From Hexactinellida sp. DTS-2022 (taxonomy: Eukaryota > Porifera > Hexactinellida): a stretch of 64,000 nucleotides of DNA. The position numbers and the translations under genes are program-made. Under the pieces are notes generated by a model. That model was not told the DNA's origin. It did no database searches and worked only from the letters and a program-made list of their open reading frames with translations. The DNA lies in NCBI GenBank assembly GCA_028753945.1, contig JAPNXP010000006.1, forward strand, positions 3,348,001 through 3,412,000. The letters run 5' to 3'. This document shows positions 1-10,376 of the stretch, piece by piece (within the stretch, counting starts at the first letter, position 1; each line of letters opens with the position of its first letter).

Positions 1-239
1 CCCTCCAAATGAAAAGTTAAGATTCCTGTTTAGGGGGGCTCCCCCAATTTTTAGGGGCTCCCCCCTATCCAATACTAGGTAATATATTGATTTGAGGGGG
101 TACCCCCCAATTTACTACTACCTATACTAATAAGTAAAATTTAAGTAGTACCTATAAATTCTATAAAATATATCTACGGTAGTAGTTATAAAGTTCCATC
201 TATGTATTAAGCCACCTAGCTGGTACGGTCTTTTGCGTC
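1..239 (+). repeat. Left terminal inverted repeat of the Ginger1 element (inner part)
   Basis: This matches the reverse complement of 4693-4932 nearly base for base, including the inner boundary at TTTTGCGTC. It starts inside an array of palindromic G/C blocks such as GGGGTACCCCC. Bases 240-313 then repeat 73-142 of the same arm (CCAATACTAGGTAATATATT onward), an internal direct duplication absent from the right arm. Confidence 0.85.
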
Positions 240-632
240 CAATACTAGGTAATATATTGATTTGAGGGGGTACCCCCCAATTTACTACTACCTGTATACT
301 AATAAGTAAATTTCAATAAAATAATTTGGAATTCCCATTTCCTCAGGTTATTCTATAAGGGGAGACTCTCCTTTTCTTAGGAGAGGTATTGTTGTCGTAT
401 GTCTCCTTTGTATCTCCACTTTGGAGGAACGTGATTTGTATAAATTAGCAAATCATGGACGTATACGGCATAAGCCCCACCTACAAAAAGGGGGAGTTTT
501 TCTGAGGCGAATGTCATCGACCCTGTTAACTCCACATTTCCCTATCGGAAACAATGGACATTGCATCGGGAATTTATGGCGCCACATTTCCCAAGAAATA
601 TTCACTTCCAAAGGGATTTGGGGGATATAATA

Positions 633-819
633 CAGTGGAACTCGGTAATAACGTACACTGGTTAGTACGTACTTTGGCTTAGTACATACTCATTTATTTT
701 TGCAAATTTGTAAATTTTTATGTATTTCTATGTATTGTCAACTCGGTTAGAACTTACACTCGGATAGTACGTACTAATTTTTCTCTTCCGAGGGTGTTCG
801 TACTAACCGAGTTCTACTG
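633..819. mobile_element. pogo/mariner-type MITE with TA duplication
   Basis: It begins CAGTGGAACTCGGT and ends ACCGAGTTCTACTG, flanked by TA at 631-632 and 820-821. Internal sequence also pairs (tandem GTACGTACT-like motifs). It sits inside the Ginger1 element upstream of the transposase start and so is the younger insertion. Related ends recur at least seven more times in the window. Confidence 0.8.
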
Positions 820-1214
820 TATATAATTTCTTAATCATTTTAGATGCACATTACCGATATTTAGCAATGATCCAATCCTGTGATTAGATCTCAATAATTT
901 ATTCATAGTGATCTCAATAATTTATTCATAGTAATCTAATATGCATTTTTGATTAATAAATGATTATTGTAATAAGTTAGTTAGCAAAAATGCTCTTCCT
1001 TACCACTAAGTCTGAACGAATGTGTTATTATTATATTTCTCAATCTGACTATTTATGTGTTGTAAATATATGTCTTCCAAAACGAACAGAATTAGATTAT
1101 GCATTATGAATTTAATATTTCTTTCACAAGGTTATTTAATTCCTATATATTGTAATAAATTATACTACATGTACGTATTAATCTACGCATAAACATTTGT
1201 TCAGTACTTTTCCG

Positions 1215-4200
1215 ATGGGCGATAGTTATTCAGATTCTGATATCGATCATTCTTTTCTCATCGAAACTGATCAATTTGCAAACGACCAATTATTATCGAA
1301 GCTGATTATTATTATCCCCACCCTACCAGAGATTCCTCAAGAGACGTTTTCTCAGCATGATTTGCGAAATAATTTTGATGGCAAAGCGAGGATTATCACT
1401 GACCACATGTATGCTCTGCATGTTGCTTATTTGTTTTGGAAAAGAAATCGCAAACTTGATGAAGCAATACCATTGATTATTCAAAAATCAATCGAGATTA
1501 TAAAACCAAAAGTAAAAGAGAATCGTAAACTTCTCAGATCTTTCGTTCAGAAAAGACTCACAGAATTCTCACTAAAGGTAAGTATGCTACTGTATATACT
1601 TATATTTGTATCACATTTTGTCTGGATTGGGTACACTGTAGTATATTAATTTTTGTATTTTTAGATAACGGAAGATGGTCAGTTACTCATGAAAGGAAAT
1701 AAAATTGTTTTATCCGAAGGGATGCTAAGAACGGCAGTAAAATGGTATCATGATCAATTGAATCATCCGAAGTTTACTACACTATCAAAATCAATGAAGT
1801 CTAATTTTCATATTTGGGGTCTGGAGCAAACTTCATTTAAAAACTTGTATTCAGAATTGCAATGCGACATATGCTGTTCAAATTTATTGCTCCCTAAACG
1901 AACTCATTCTAGTCATATCAAATCGTTTGAAATATTTGACAGAATTCAAATTGATCTTACCCAAATCGCCTATGGTGATCAAGAAGACATACTTTCCAGA
2001 AAAGGTTATAAATGGGTGCTAACCATTATTGATTGCTTCAGTAAATACGTTTGGGCTTATCCACTAAAATCTAAAGAAACTAATAGAATTTGCGAACTAA
2101 TTACTCAACTATTTTCAAGTGAAGGAAATCCTAAGATTCTACAGAGTGATAACGGTGGTGAATTTGTTTCTACATTGATTCGAAATATAATGCCTAAACT
2201 TGGTATTCGATTGGTCAATGGTTCACCATATTCTCCGACAACACAGGGTCAAATAGAGAGATTTAACAGAACGTTCAAATATCTCTTGAGGAAAGAAGTT
2301 CAGATAGAATTATCAAATAATAATTTTGAAGTAGTAGAAAACTGGGGGGATTTGTTAATTCCAAGAGTTATCGATTCATACATACACAAAGTACACAGAT
2401 CTTTATCTCGGACTCCATGGGAATTGTACAAGAACAGAACTTCACCACATCCTAAGACTAGCCTCAGAATAGAAGACATAAATACTCAAGAGATAGAATT
2501 GAGTTGCGCGTATCCTAATCCAGAATTAAGATCATGGGGTACTCACTCTGATCTTCATGATATAAAAGGTGCAATTAGACATTATTCTGGTGTAAGAGAA
2601 AAACTCAATTTGGAAACTTTAAGTCAGACAAGGAAGGTACAAGTTGAAAATTACAGACAAATAACAAAGAAAACTAATGGTCAGAATTTTGAAGTTGGGG
2701 ATATAGCTCTTATGAAAAATCCACTAGTATCTAAAATGAGGAAAAAGAAAATTTTTCTGGAAACCTTGAATGTCAAAGTGAGAATCTTAAAGAAACATTT
2801 GATATCTAATCAGTATCAAGTCGAATACGCAAATTCCCAAGGAGACCTTAAGCATAAATGGGTTCACAATACAGAACTATTCAAGGGAGGTACTTCTATT
2901 GAAATTACTGGATCAGACTATTTCGGAAAATCAATCGATTGCCAGTTCAGTTTGGAAGATTACAGAAAGTTAGTTACAAAGTTTGAACAACATATAGCAG
3001 AGATATGGTGCAATGGAAGAAAAATGAAACATAATCTTTTAAAAAGTATTACCACCTATGACAAACAACAGTTTGGTAATCTAGATTCTAGATTGGAGAA
3101 GAATGAAATTTGCAACAGCGGGGATAAGTTACATTTTTACGGAGAATTAGTTTTTGAAGTATTAGACTACTTATTTGTTCAGTTCTGTGCTAAATCGTTT
3201 TCAGCTGAATGTAACAAAGATTCCTCAAATAACGATTGCATACTCAAATACTTAGCACACCATGGTTTCAATGAACACTTAGGATCTCTACAATATTGGT
3301 ACCGCAGGAGATTAGATGATGAAAAGGGAAGCTATTTTGCTATAGTTCAAGAACTACATAATCCACATACAAAGCACTTTTGTGGAGAATGTATATTTTC
3401 AGCTGACTGCACCCATGAATGCTGTTTCAAATTGTTAACCTATGTCTTTCATCAGAAGAGTTTGTCTAGAGTAAGGGCTGATTCCAAAACAGTTAGTTGC
3501 TTGGGCAAAAGAAAAAGAGAAAAATGGCACTACCCCGAAAGTGAAATAGGTGACAATATCTCGTCAAATGTATCAATGGACGAAGAACAACTGAGCACAA
3601 CCAAAAGAAATTCCATTGTGGAAGAATGTAACTTATTTGTCAATATTCCATTAGAAGATGTGAGAATAGTGAAGCATAACGAGATCAAAGAAGAAGATCA
3701 ATTACCAAACATGACTGATGTCAGTTTACAGACGAACAAATTGTTAAATGCACCATGCAATATAATATCTAAATCCATCGAATCAGCGAACAGCGCACCT
3801 TCAAATTCAGAAGGAGATCTTTTTAAGCCAGTAACGATGGAATGGAGACGAAAAGCAATTCAAGAAAAGCTGAACATGAGAATAAACATTGAACACACTA
3901 CGTTTATTCCACATAATACATATAGAAAATTGAAAAATTGCGTTGCTAAGAAAAAGATTTCTATCATTCCTGATGGAAATTGCTTTTATAGGGCACTCAG
4001 TTGGTGGCTCACAGAGGAAGAAGATTTTCATCTATTAATTAGGACAAAGATAGTCGAATTTATGAGAAAGTCTTCGAAATGTCAGCAATATATAAGAAAT
4101 AAGACAGATCAAAATATCGAGGAGTATATTACGGAAAACAACACAATGGCTTCTACCATATGGGCAACAGATGTTGAAATATTTAGTGCTGCTATCTGGT

Positions 4201-4382
4201 TAGAAACCGACATATTTACGCTAAATAATGATACGTGGAACAGATTTTCACATGTAGGCTTCATTCCAAAAAAAGGTTGTAATATACCAAGTCCGTTAAG
4301 TATTTATCTTGAAAATTTATCTTGCCATTATGAACCCATTCTTTCGGTAATTCGAAAGGGTTATCAGCGTTTAGAGAGTTAG
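1215..4382 (+). CDS. Ginger1 transposase: integrase core plus C-terminal OTU protease (1026 aa, one intron)
   Basis: Exon 1 is 1215-1577 and exon 2 is 1665-4382. The 87-bp intron has the donor AAG|GTAAGT, an acceptor ending in TTTTTAG, and lies in phase 0. I start at the first ATG (1215); the frame is open a little upstream without another ATG. An HHCC zinc finger uses His150, His155, Cys188 and Cys191. The DDE core shows Asp218 (in IQIDL), Asp283 (in LQSDNGGEF) and Glu319 (in GQIERFNRTFK), a D-35-E spacing. The C-terminal OTU domain has its DGNCFYRAL nucleophile motif with Cys894 and a CHYEP histidine motif near residue 1009. The product should cut and paste its own element; the protease role is unknown. 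No stop or frameshift interrupts it, so it may be recently active. Confidence 0.85.
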
Positions 4383-4525
4383 ATATTAGAAGATCATTAG
4401 ATATATTTTAGAGAATTAGATATTAGAAGATTATTAGATATATTTTAGAGAATTAGATATTAGAAGATTATTATAAATATTTTGGAGTATTATATCTTAG
4501 AAGGCCATTAGATATATTTTAGAGG
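4377..4525 (+). repeat. 37-bp tandem repeat spanning the Ginger1 stop codon
   Basis: Nearly four copies of a unit beginning TTAGATATTAGAAGAT, period 37 bp. The first copy includes the transposase stop codon. Later copies are more diverged. No function is apparent. Confidence 0.8.
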
Positions 4526-4692
4526 ATTCACATTATTGCTCTAATTAAAGCAATCCTTGAAAATAAATCCTATTACAGGGGCAGTATATTTTTGAAAATA
4601 CATACATTCTGCTAATTTCGTTGTTGAACACGCATTCATAAGATACTTTTGAGGGCCCACTTCCTGCAGCTCTTGTTAGCTCGATTTACCTA

Positions 4693-5160
4693 GACGCAAA
4701 AGACCGTACCAGCTAGGTGGCTTAATACATAGATGGAACTTTATAACTACTACCGTAGATATATTTTATAGAATTTATAGGTACTACTTAAATTTTACTT
4801 ATTAGTATAGGTAGTAGTAAAATTGGGGGGTACCCCCTCAAATCAATATATTACCTAGTATTGGATAGGGGGGAGCCCCTCAAAATTGGGGGAGCCCCCC
4901 TAAACAGGAATCTTAACTTTTCATTTGGAGGGGCCCCCCATTATATAGAGGGGCCCCCCTAAATTTAATTTGAAATTGAATAAAAATGGGGGAGCCCCCC
5001 CTAAAATGGGGGGGCCCCTCCAAATAAGGACCTACAAATTGAAAAAATGAGGGGGTACCCCCCAAAATGGGGGGGCTCCCCCAAATCGAATGGCAAACCC
5101 TAAAAGAAATGGGGGGGTACCCCCCAATATTAGGGGAGCCCCCCCAAATGAACCCCTACA
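4693..5160 (-). repeat. Right terminal inverted repeat with G/C palindrome array
   Basis: Inverted partner of 1-239, extended outward. From 4830 to 5150 it carries about ten short palindromes of the types GGGGTACCCCC, GGGGGAGCCCCCC and GGGGGCTCCCCC, spaced by A+T-rich segments. Such subterminal arrays are commonly transposase binding sites; that role is inferred here. G-tracts of five to seven could also form quadruplexes. Confidence 0.7.
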
Positions 5161-5164
5161 GTGT

Positions 5165-5425
5165 CCGCATCATTAATGTCCATGTTCTATTAAATCTTTA
5201 GATTTTTATCTCTTAGAGAGCGCGAGTTATGTGCGATTAAGTGAATTTTTAAGGTTCTCAAAATGTGACAATGACGTCATAACTTGTCGAGGTGTGAGAA
5301 ATTTTGAGTGGAAACCTCACTTGTTGGCGGGTGCCAAAAGTTACCCCTATATGTCACTTATCACAATTGGAAACCGTCCAGTTTCTTCAATCAACTCGGA
5401 ACATACAAACAATTATATATATATT
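5165..5425 (+). repeat. Dispersed repeat containing the GACGTCATAACTTGTCGAGG block
   Basis: The same segment recurs inverted at about 9790-10080 and 33045-33185. All copies share the GACGTCAT core, the TGTGAGAAATTTTGAGTGGA stretch and the GGCGGGTGCCAAAAGTTACC stretch. Copy ends differ, so it may be part of a larger non-autonomous element. Its short reading frames are not genes. Confidence 0.7.
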
Positions 5426-5965
5426 AGAGCACTGTGCGGGGCGGGTTGTTAAATCAACTTAAATGCGGGTTGTGGGACCCGCACACCGCAAATTCCTGCG
5501 GGTCAAAGGATCAGAATATTTGCGGGGCAGGTGCGGGTCAGAGATTCTTCCTGCGGGTTGTTGCGGGATGATGCGGGTCAGCGCGGGTTAGCGCCAGTGT
5601 TCTCGCAAAGCCTTATTTGGCGGGTGCAGTGCCAACCTTTTGTAACAATGTAACCCTCTATAGTTCATAAACATAATAAATGATCAATATAATCTTAAGA
5701 TGGCACGTATAGCCTTCTTTCTTATTCCTTAAGGATGTAAATATTTTTGTGCCCGCATTGTGTGCCGAGTGTTCACACACTATTCTATAATCCTGGTGGG
5801 AATACTGATCATCGAGGGTTGGTGCGGGTTATTGTGAGGTAGGTGGATTAGTGCGGGTTCATTTCATTTGTTTATTTAGTCGGATTTGCGGGGCGGGGCG
5901 GGTCAATCACCAATAGATGCGGGCGGGTGTGGGACCCGCATTTGACCCGCGCAGAGGTCTAATAT
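5426..5965. mobile_element. GC-rich inverted-repeat element (GCGGGT family)
   Basis: The left part carries GTGCGGGGCGGGT and GGGACCCGCAC; the right part ends in TTTGACCCGCGCAGAGGTCTA, reverse-complementary in character. Many GCGGGTNNTGCGGGT repeats lie between. A short relative lies at 39490-39630 and ends in the same CCCGCGCAGAGGTCTA. Probably a non-autonomous DNA transposon; no clean target duplication was found. Confidence 0.5.
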
Positions 5966-5997
5966 ATACATACGCACATGTTTGTGTTTTAATAGTA

Positions 5998-6570
5998 CGA
6001 GCCCTTCGGTCTCGGTCGCTTCGCGACGAATCACTCTCTCACAAAAGTCGCTTCGCGACTTTTGTTTGTTCGTGTTAGGCACTACGCAATACAATTAACG
6101 GCCGCTTCGCGGCCTTTCCCTCCCCAAAAGCAATCACATTAATAATGAGTTTTAATAGCTCAATAAATTTCAGTTGCCGATAAGAAAGCTCGAATCAAAA
6201 TAATACTAAAGAAAAACAGGCAATAGAATAGACAAATGATTGATTGGTTAAATGAATTTCTTTTCAATCAATCAGATTGCAGCCTCAAAAAACATTTCTA
6301 TTATGCACAATCAATTTATACTAATTGATGAAATCTGCTAATTCATACTAACAAACCCTCGAATTTAATTGGCTAACATATTTTGTCACCTTCAAATGTG
6401 AATATTTCTCTTCAAAAACCAATAGATCGTTGTCGCAGTACAAAATTACCCATGTATAAAAATTTTCAGCTTTCTGGGACTCGTAGTCTTTCCAATCAAT
6501 TCTGGACAAACACACAAACAAACACACAAACAAACAAACAAACAAACACACAACAATTCCTCTTTTAATA
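5998..6570 (-). mobile_element. Helitron-like non-autonomous repeat, copy A
   Basis: Read on the minus strand it starts near TATTAAAAGAGGAATTG and ends in three hairpins followed by CCGAAGGGCTCG. The hairpins are GGCCGCGAAGCGGCC, AAGTCGCGAAGCGACTT and GTCGCGAAGCGAC, all with a GCGAAGC core. Copy B follows directly (6573-7140) and is nearly identical apart from small indels and point differences. A (CAAA)n tract marks the 5' side. Similar elements lie at 15232-15638 and 55377-55920. Confidence 0.55.
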
Positions 6571-6572
6571 TA

Positions 6573-7140
6573 CGAGCCCTTCGGTCTCGGTCGCTTCGCG
6601 ACGGATCACTCTCTCACAAAAGTCGCTTCGCGACTTTTGTTTGTTCGTGTTAGGCACTACGCGATACAATTAACGGCCGCTTCGCGGCCTTTCCCTCCCC
6701 AAAAGCAATCATATTAATACTGAGTTTTAATAGCTCAATAAATTTCAATTACACGATAAGAAAGCTCGAATCAAAATAATACTAAAAGAAAAACAGGCAA
6801 TAGAATAGACAAATAATTGATTGGTTAAATGAATTAATTTTCAATCAATCAAATTGGAGCTTCAGAAAATATTTCTATTATGCACAATCTATTTATACTA
6901 ATTGATGAAATCTGCTAATCCATACTATAAACCCTCGAATTTAATTGGCTAACATATTTTGTCACCTTCAAATGTGAATATTTCTCCTCAAAAACCAATA
7001 GATCGTTGTCGCAGTACAAAATTACCCCTGTATACAAATTTTCAGCTTTCTGGGACTCGTAGTCTTTCCAATCAATTCTGGACAAACACACAAACAAACA
7101 CACAAACAAACAAACAACAATTGCGCTTTTAATATAAAGA
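6573..7140 (-). mobile_element. Helitron-like non-autonomous repeat, copy B
   Basis: A head-to-tail duplicate of copy A with the same three GCGAAGC-core hairpins at its minus-strand 3' end and the same 5' (CAAA)n tract. A short GATA repeat follows at 7138-7156. It abuts the truncated C-terminus of the MULE remnant at 7145. Confidence 0.55.
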
Positions 7141-7144
7141 TAGA

Positions 7145-8190
7145 TAGATAGATAGATTAAAAGAACCCACTGTATGGCTGATTGCCTTAACATATTCCAA
7201 TGCGGAATATTTACCTTCAACAAGATATTCTTTATATTTCTGTAGCCGCTGGTCGTTTAGCACATTTTTCTTCTTCCTTTCCCTTGTAATCCGTAAACCT
7301 TCTTTTAATCTTGCAATTTCGTTGTTTGTGTCCACTATAATTTCATTAAATGTATCCAGAGCTTGCTACACTATATTAAGGACTTTAGTCTTCCGTTATA
7401 ATTTTCTGCTCCATTATTTGTGGCCATTTTCTGGTGCCAAAACAGATAATTCTTCAGGTGGAACTTGATTAATCAAAGTTCTCTTAACATATTGTTTGAG
7501 TTTCTCCACTCGATCAATTTGATGCTCTTCGAGACCAAGATTTTGTGCATTAATTTGATTGCATGTAGGCTGTATTTCATCTGGAGGTAAGAACGGTAGA
7601 GCCATAATACAGCGTATGTAATATTGAAATGCACCATTATTGGTGTATGTCGTTGCAATATTTACTTTTTGAACCTTCTTCCAAATTCGCTGGGTATACT
7701 GGAACCAACAGCCTTGTAACTTTATCCCATTGAACAGCGTTCTATAAGCATTACATGCTGCCTGTTCCCAGTCCGACATTGCTATTTGAGGTTGAAATTT
7801 TGGAATAATTTGATGAATTTTTGACAGAACTGCATGATATAATTCTTCAGATTTTCCAGGCAGAAGACAATGTATAGCAGGGAGTACATGTTGATCAATG
7901 ACGATAAAGATCGTCCAAAGCTGGTAAAACTGCAGTGGTACAGTAAAAAAGATACCGTCAAAACAAATTTCTGATATTTCAAACATTATGGAGGTAAAAA
8001 GATGAATCCACTGTCATCGCCTCTAAAAACAGAAGCTTTGAAATGCATTCCGAATATTGTTCCTGGAAATTGCATCTCAAATTCGGAAAGCGTTTGGGGA
8101 ATTTTGGGTTGAAGTTTCCTTCTACATCGATACACTGTAGACTCGCAACTGTGAAATGAAATTTGTCTGCCTGCTGGATCTATTCTCGTT
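7145..8190 (-). pseudogene. MULE transposase remnant
   Basis: The longest open stretch (7414-7986) shows the MULE core: an LLPGK-type loop, SDWEQAACNA in the place of the second catalytic Asp block, and the CWFQY stretch where CX2H is expected. The frame then breaks, and a C-terminal piece reading EYVKAISHTVG follows at 7180-7340 in another frame. The first catalytic block reads FDGIFFTVP at about 7945. Frameshifts and truncation by the Helitron-like repeat make it a pseudogene. It is closer to the MULE at 23.5-25.0 kb than to the one at 46.5 kb. Confidence 0.75.
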
Positions 8191-8483
8191 ACATCATTGA
8201 AAACCTTCCGTAAATTACATCGCGATATTTTTAGCAGCTTTCTTACATTTCGCTTTTACCAAGTGTATGTCATTATTATATTCACTGTGTCCATGATTAT
8301 GCCAGGAAATGATACTTTTCAAATTCGAATCATGGTTCAGTTTACCAGAAGATTTACAACCGTTACGGAACAAAAACATCTCAAATAATTATAAGCGACC
8401 ATTCTTTTGGACGAAATATACTTATGTCCATCAGAAGTATCATAAATTGTCCCGCGATTCTGTTTATAAGTTGTAAGCGTGTA

Positions 8484-8736
8484 CAGTAGAACCTGCAGAA
8501 ACGGGGTGCTCATTGTGTGAGCGACTAGTATATTTCCAGGAATTAGTTTATAGTCAATTGGGTTTGCTTGAGTGAGGAACAAATTAGAGATAGAGAAATT
8601 TGAGTAAAGTCTTAGCCACCCCGATTCCCGTTTGTGGAGGTTCATTTATGTGGGACTAGGAAATTGCTGCATTTTTTTTAACACAATTTTCAGAGGATCC
8701 CCGTTTCCACAGGCCCCGTTTGTGGAGGTTCCACTG
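8484..8736. mobile_element. pogo/mariner-type MITE
   Basis: It begins CAGTAGAACCTGCAGAAACGG and ends TGGAGGTTCCACTG with TA on both sides (8482-8483 and 8737-8738). Imperfect 25-bp inverted repeats. Confidence 0.75.
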
Positions 8737-8924
8737 TACTCCATATTTATTAGATAAGTAAATTATGAAATATTGTAGGGATATAATGTACGTATGTGCT
8801 ATTTATTAATATGGATGTACATAATGCACTCGATTGGTCAAAAGATACCATTTGATTTGTTTACTAATTCCACAGTCAGTGATTTAATTTAATTTAAACC
8901 AGCAAAAGAAAACTTAGAAGCTGT

Positions 8925-9080
8925 AGCAACATCACAAATTCTGAGAATTGTCAACATCACAAATTCTGACAAATGACAACATGACAAATTCTAACAAATG
9001 ACAACTTGACAGATTCTAACAATTTACAACATGGAAAATTCTAACAATTGACAACATCACAAATTCTAACAAATGCAGCG
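8925..9080 (+). repeat. Tandem repeat, about 25-bp unit
   Basis: About six diverged copies of ACAACATGACAAATTCTAAC with AAATG. The spacing and form resemble the iteron arrays in MULE ends elsewhere in the window, but no partner array was found. Confidence 0.7.
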
Positions 9081-9145
9081 CTCCCTATTAAAACACAAAC
9101 CTTTATGGAAATACGACAGTTGTGAACACTGTAGATACATTTAAA

Positions 9146-9745
9146 TAAGACTAGTGCGATATTTGTGTACAACTTTGGTACGAAATTTGTGTACAGAGGT
9201 TTTTGTGTACAGCGACATTTATGTACAGATTGTAACTTTGTATAGCTGTAAATGGGTCACATTAAGTAATGGATAATGACCCATTCTTATTATTTTACAA
9301 TATCAACTTTATTCGTATTATTTCAATTTAATTATCTGATCAAACATACAAATAAACGACAATCTATCTTTATTTATGAATGACAATTTAGATATAAGGC
9401 AATCGATTAATGAGCTGAGTTGAGTAGAAGACTGAATTTAAAAGAATCTAAATTATCTGTTAATTGGAACTATTCCGATCTAATTATCCGTATGGAGTGT
9501 ACAGCGACATTTGTGTACAGAGTTCTGTGCATGGGGACACTTGTGTACAAGGACAGTCAACCCGGGTAGTGAATTGATTGTCTCATTAAAATGTATGCGA
9601 GTAAATTAAACATTTTTATTTAAGTAAATAAATAACATTTTTTAAGATAACAGTTAGGTTCTTTTATTCTAAACATTCAAGGAACTAAAATAGTGTACAT
9701 AACATAGAGGCTTCTAATAAGCAAACTCAACTAAACTAAATTGTT
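9146..9745 (+). mobile_element. Solo end of the 17.4-kb MULE family
   Basis: It matches the inverted repeat arms at 17430-17762 (same orientation) and 20245-20825 (inverted). It holds several TTTGTGTACAG iterons at the outer part and again near 9500-9550. No transposase or second arm is adjacent, so this is a solo arm left by deletion or a partial insertion. Confidence 0.75.
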
Positions 9746-9768
9746 AAATTGAGAGCGTGTTCATTATC

Positions 9769-10240
9769 TATACTATTAAACACAAGCCTGGGTGGGTGTG
9801 TGTATATTATATATTTGTTTGTATGTTCCGAGTTGATTTTAGAAAGTGGAAGATTTCCGAATGTAATTTTTGGCATATAGGGGTAACTTTTGGCACCCGC
9901 CAACAGTTGAGGTTTCCACTCGAAATTTCTCACACCTCGACAAGTTATGACGTCATTGTCACATTTAGAGAACCCTGAAAATTCATTTAACCGCACATAA
10001 TTCCCGCCCTCAGAGATAAAAATCTGAAAATTTAAAAGAACATGCACATTAATTCTGAGGACACGTTGGTCACACCAGATCACTAATATGCTTACTCATT
10101 ATCACATGATGACGTAATGACTAAATTTTCACACATTGTTGAATTTGAATATTAGGCCTATTTACGCTTTATAATCAATGTTAGAAGTGGTGTTTGGCTG
10201 TGTTCTGCCGCGAAACGACCTAGCAAGCGAAGCGCGAGAG
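9769..10240 (+). mobile_element. Possible Helitron-like element with TCTATACTATTAAA start
   Basis: It starts TCTATACTATTAAACACAAG, a typical Helitron 5' form, directly after an A. Toward the end it has AGCAAGCGAAGCGCGAGAG, again with GCGAAGC. It contains an inverted copy of the GACGTCAT dispersed repeat. The 3' terminus is not clear. Confidence 0.35.
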
Positions 10241-10376
10241 TATTAATGAAAATAGAAGTAAAATTAAAATCCCGTCCGCCGTCCGTTTTTCTGAAAAATA
10301 TGGATGATAAACAATCTATTTATCTACCTGGCTTAATGTACGTATATATCATCAGATGAGAGATTAATATTTGCAG

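Larger units (their letters stand above)
1..5160 (+). mobile_element. Ginger1-type DNA transposon, left end outside the window
   Basis: Positions 1-239 are an almost exact inverted copy of 4693-4932, giving terminal inverted repeats of at least 240 bp. The right copy continues outward as blocks of G/C palindromes to about 5160, where it ends in CCCTACA. Gypsy-like and Ginger termini end in ACA, so 5160 is my estimate of the right end; the left 225 bp or so would lie before the window. Between the repeats is one spliced gene with a Gypsy-type integrase core and a C-terminal OTU protease, the combination known for Ginger1. A pogo-like MITE (633-819) has inserted in the 5' part. The target duplication cannot be checked because the left end is missing. 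Confidence 0.8.

Noticed and set aside
421-630. 69-codon open frame
   Set aside because: It lies within the Ginger1 non-coding part, lacks protein character and has no conserved motif.
4377-4525. CRISPR-like regular repeats
   Set aside because: The units are contiguous 37-bp tandem copies without spacers, in a eukaryotic transposon.
6348-7223. Reading frames with CLFVCLFVCLFVC runs
   Set aside because: They are translations of the (CAAA)n tract in the Helitron-like repeats and recur in both copies.
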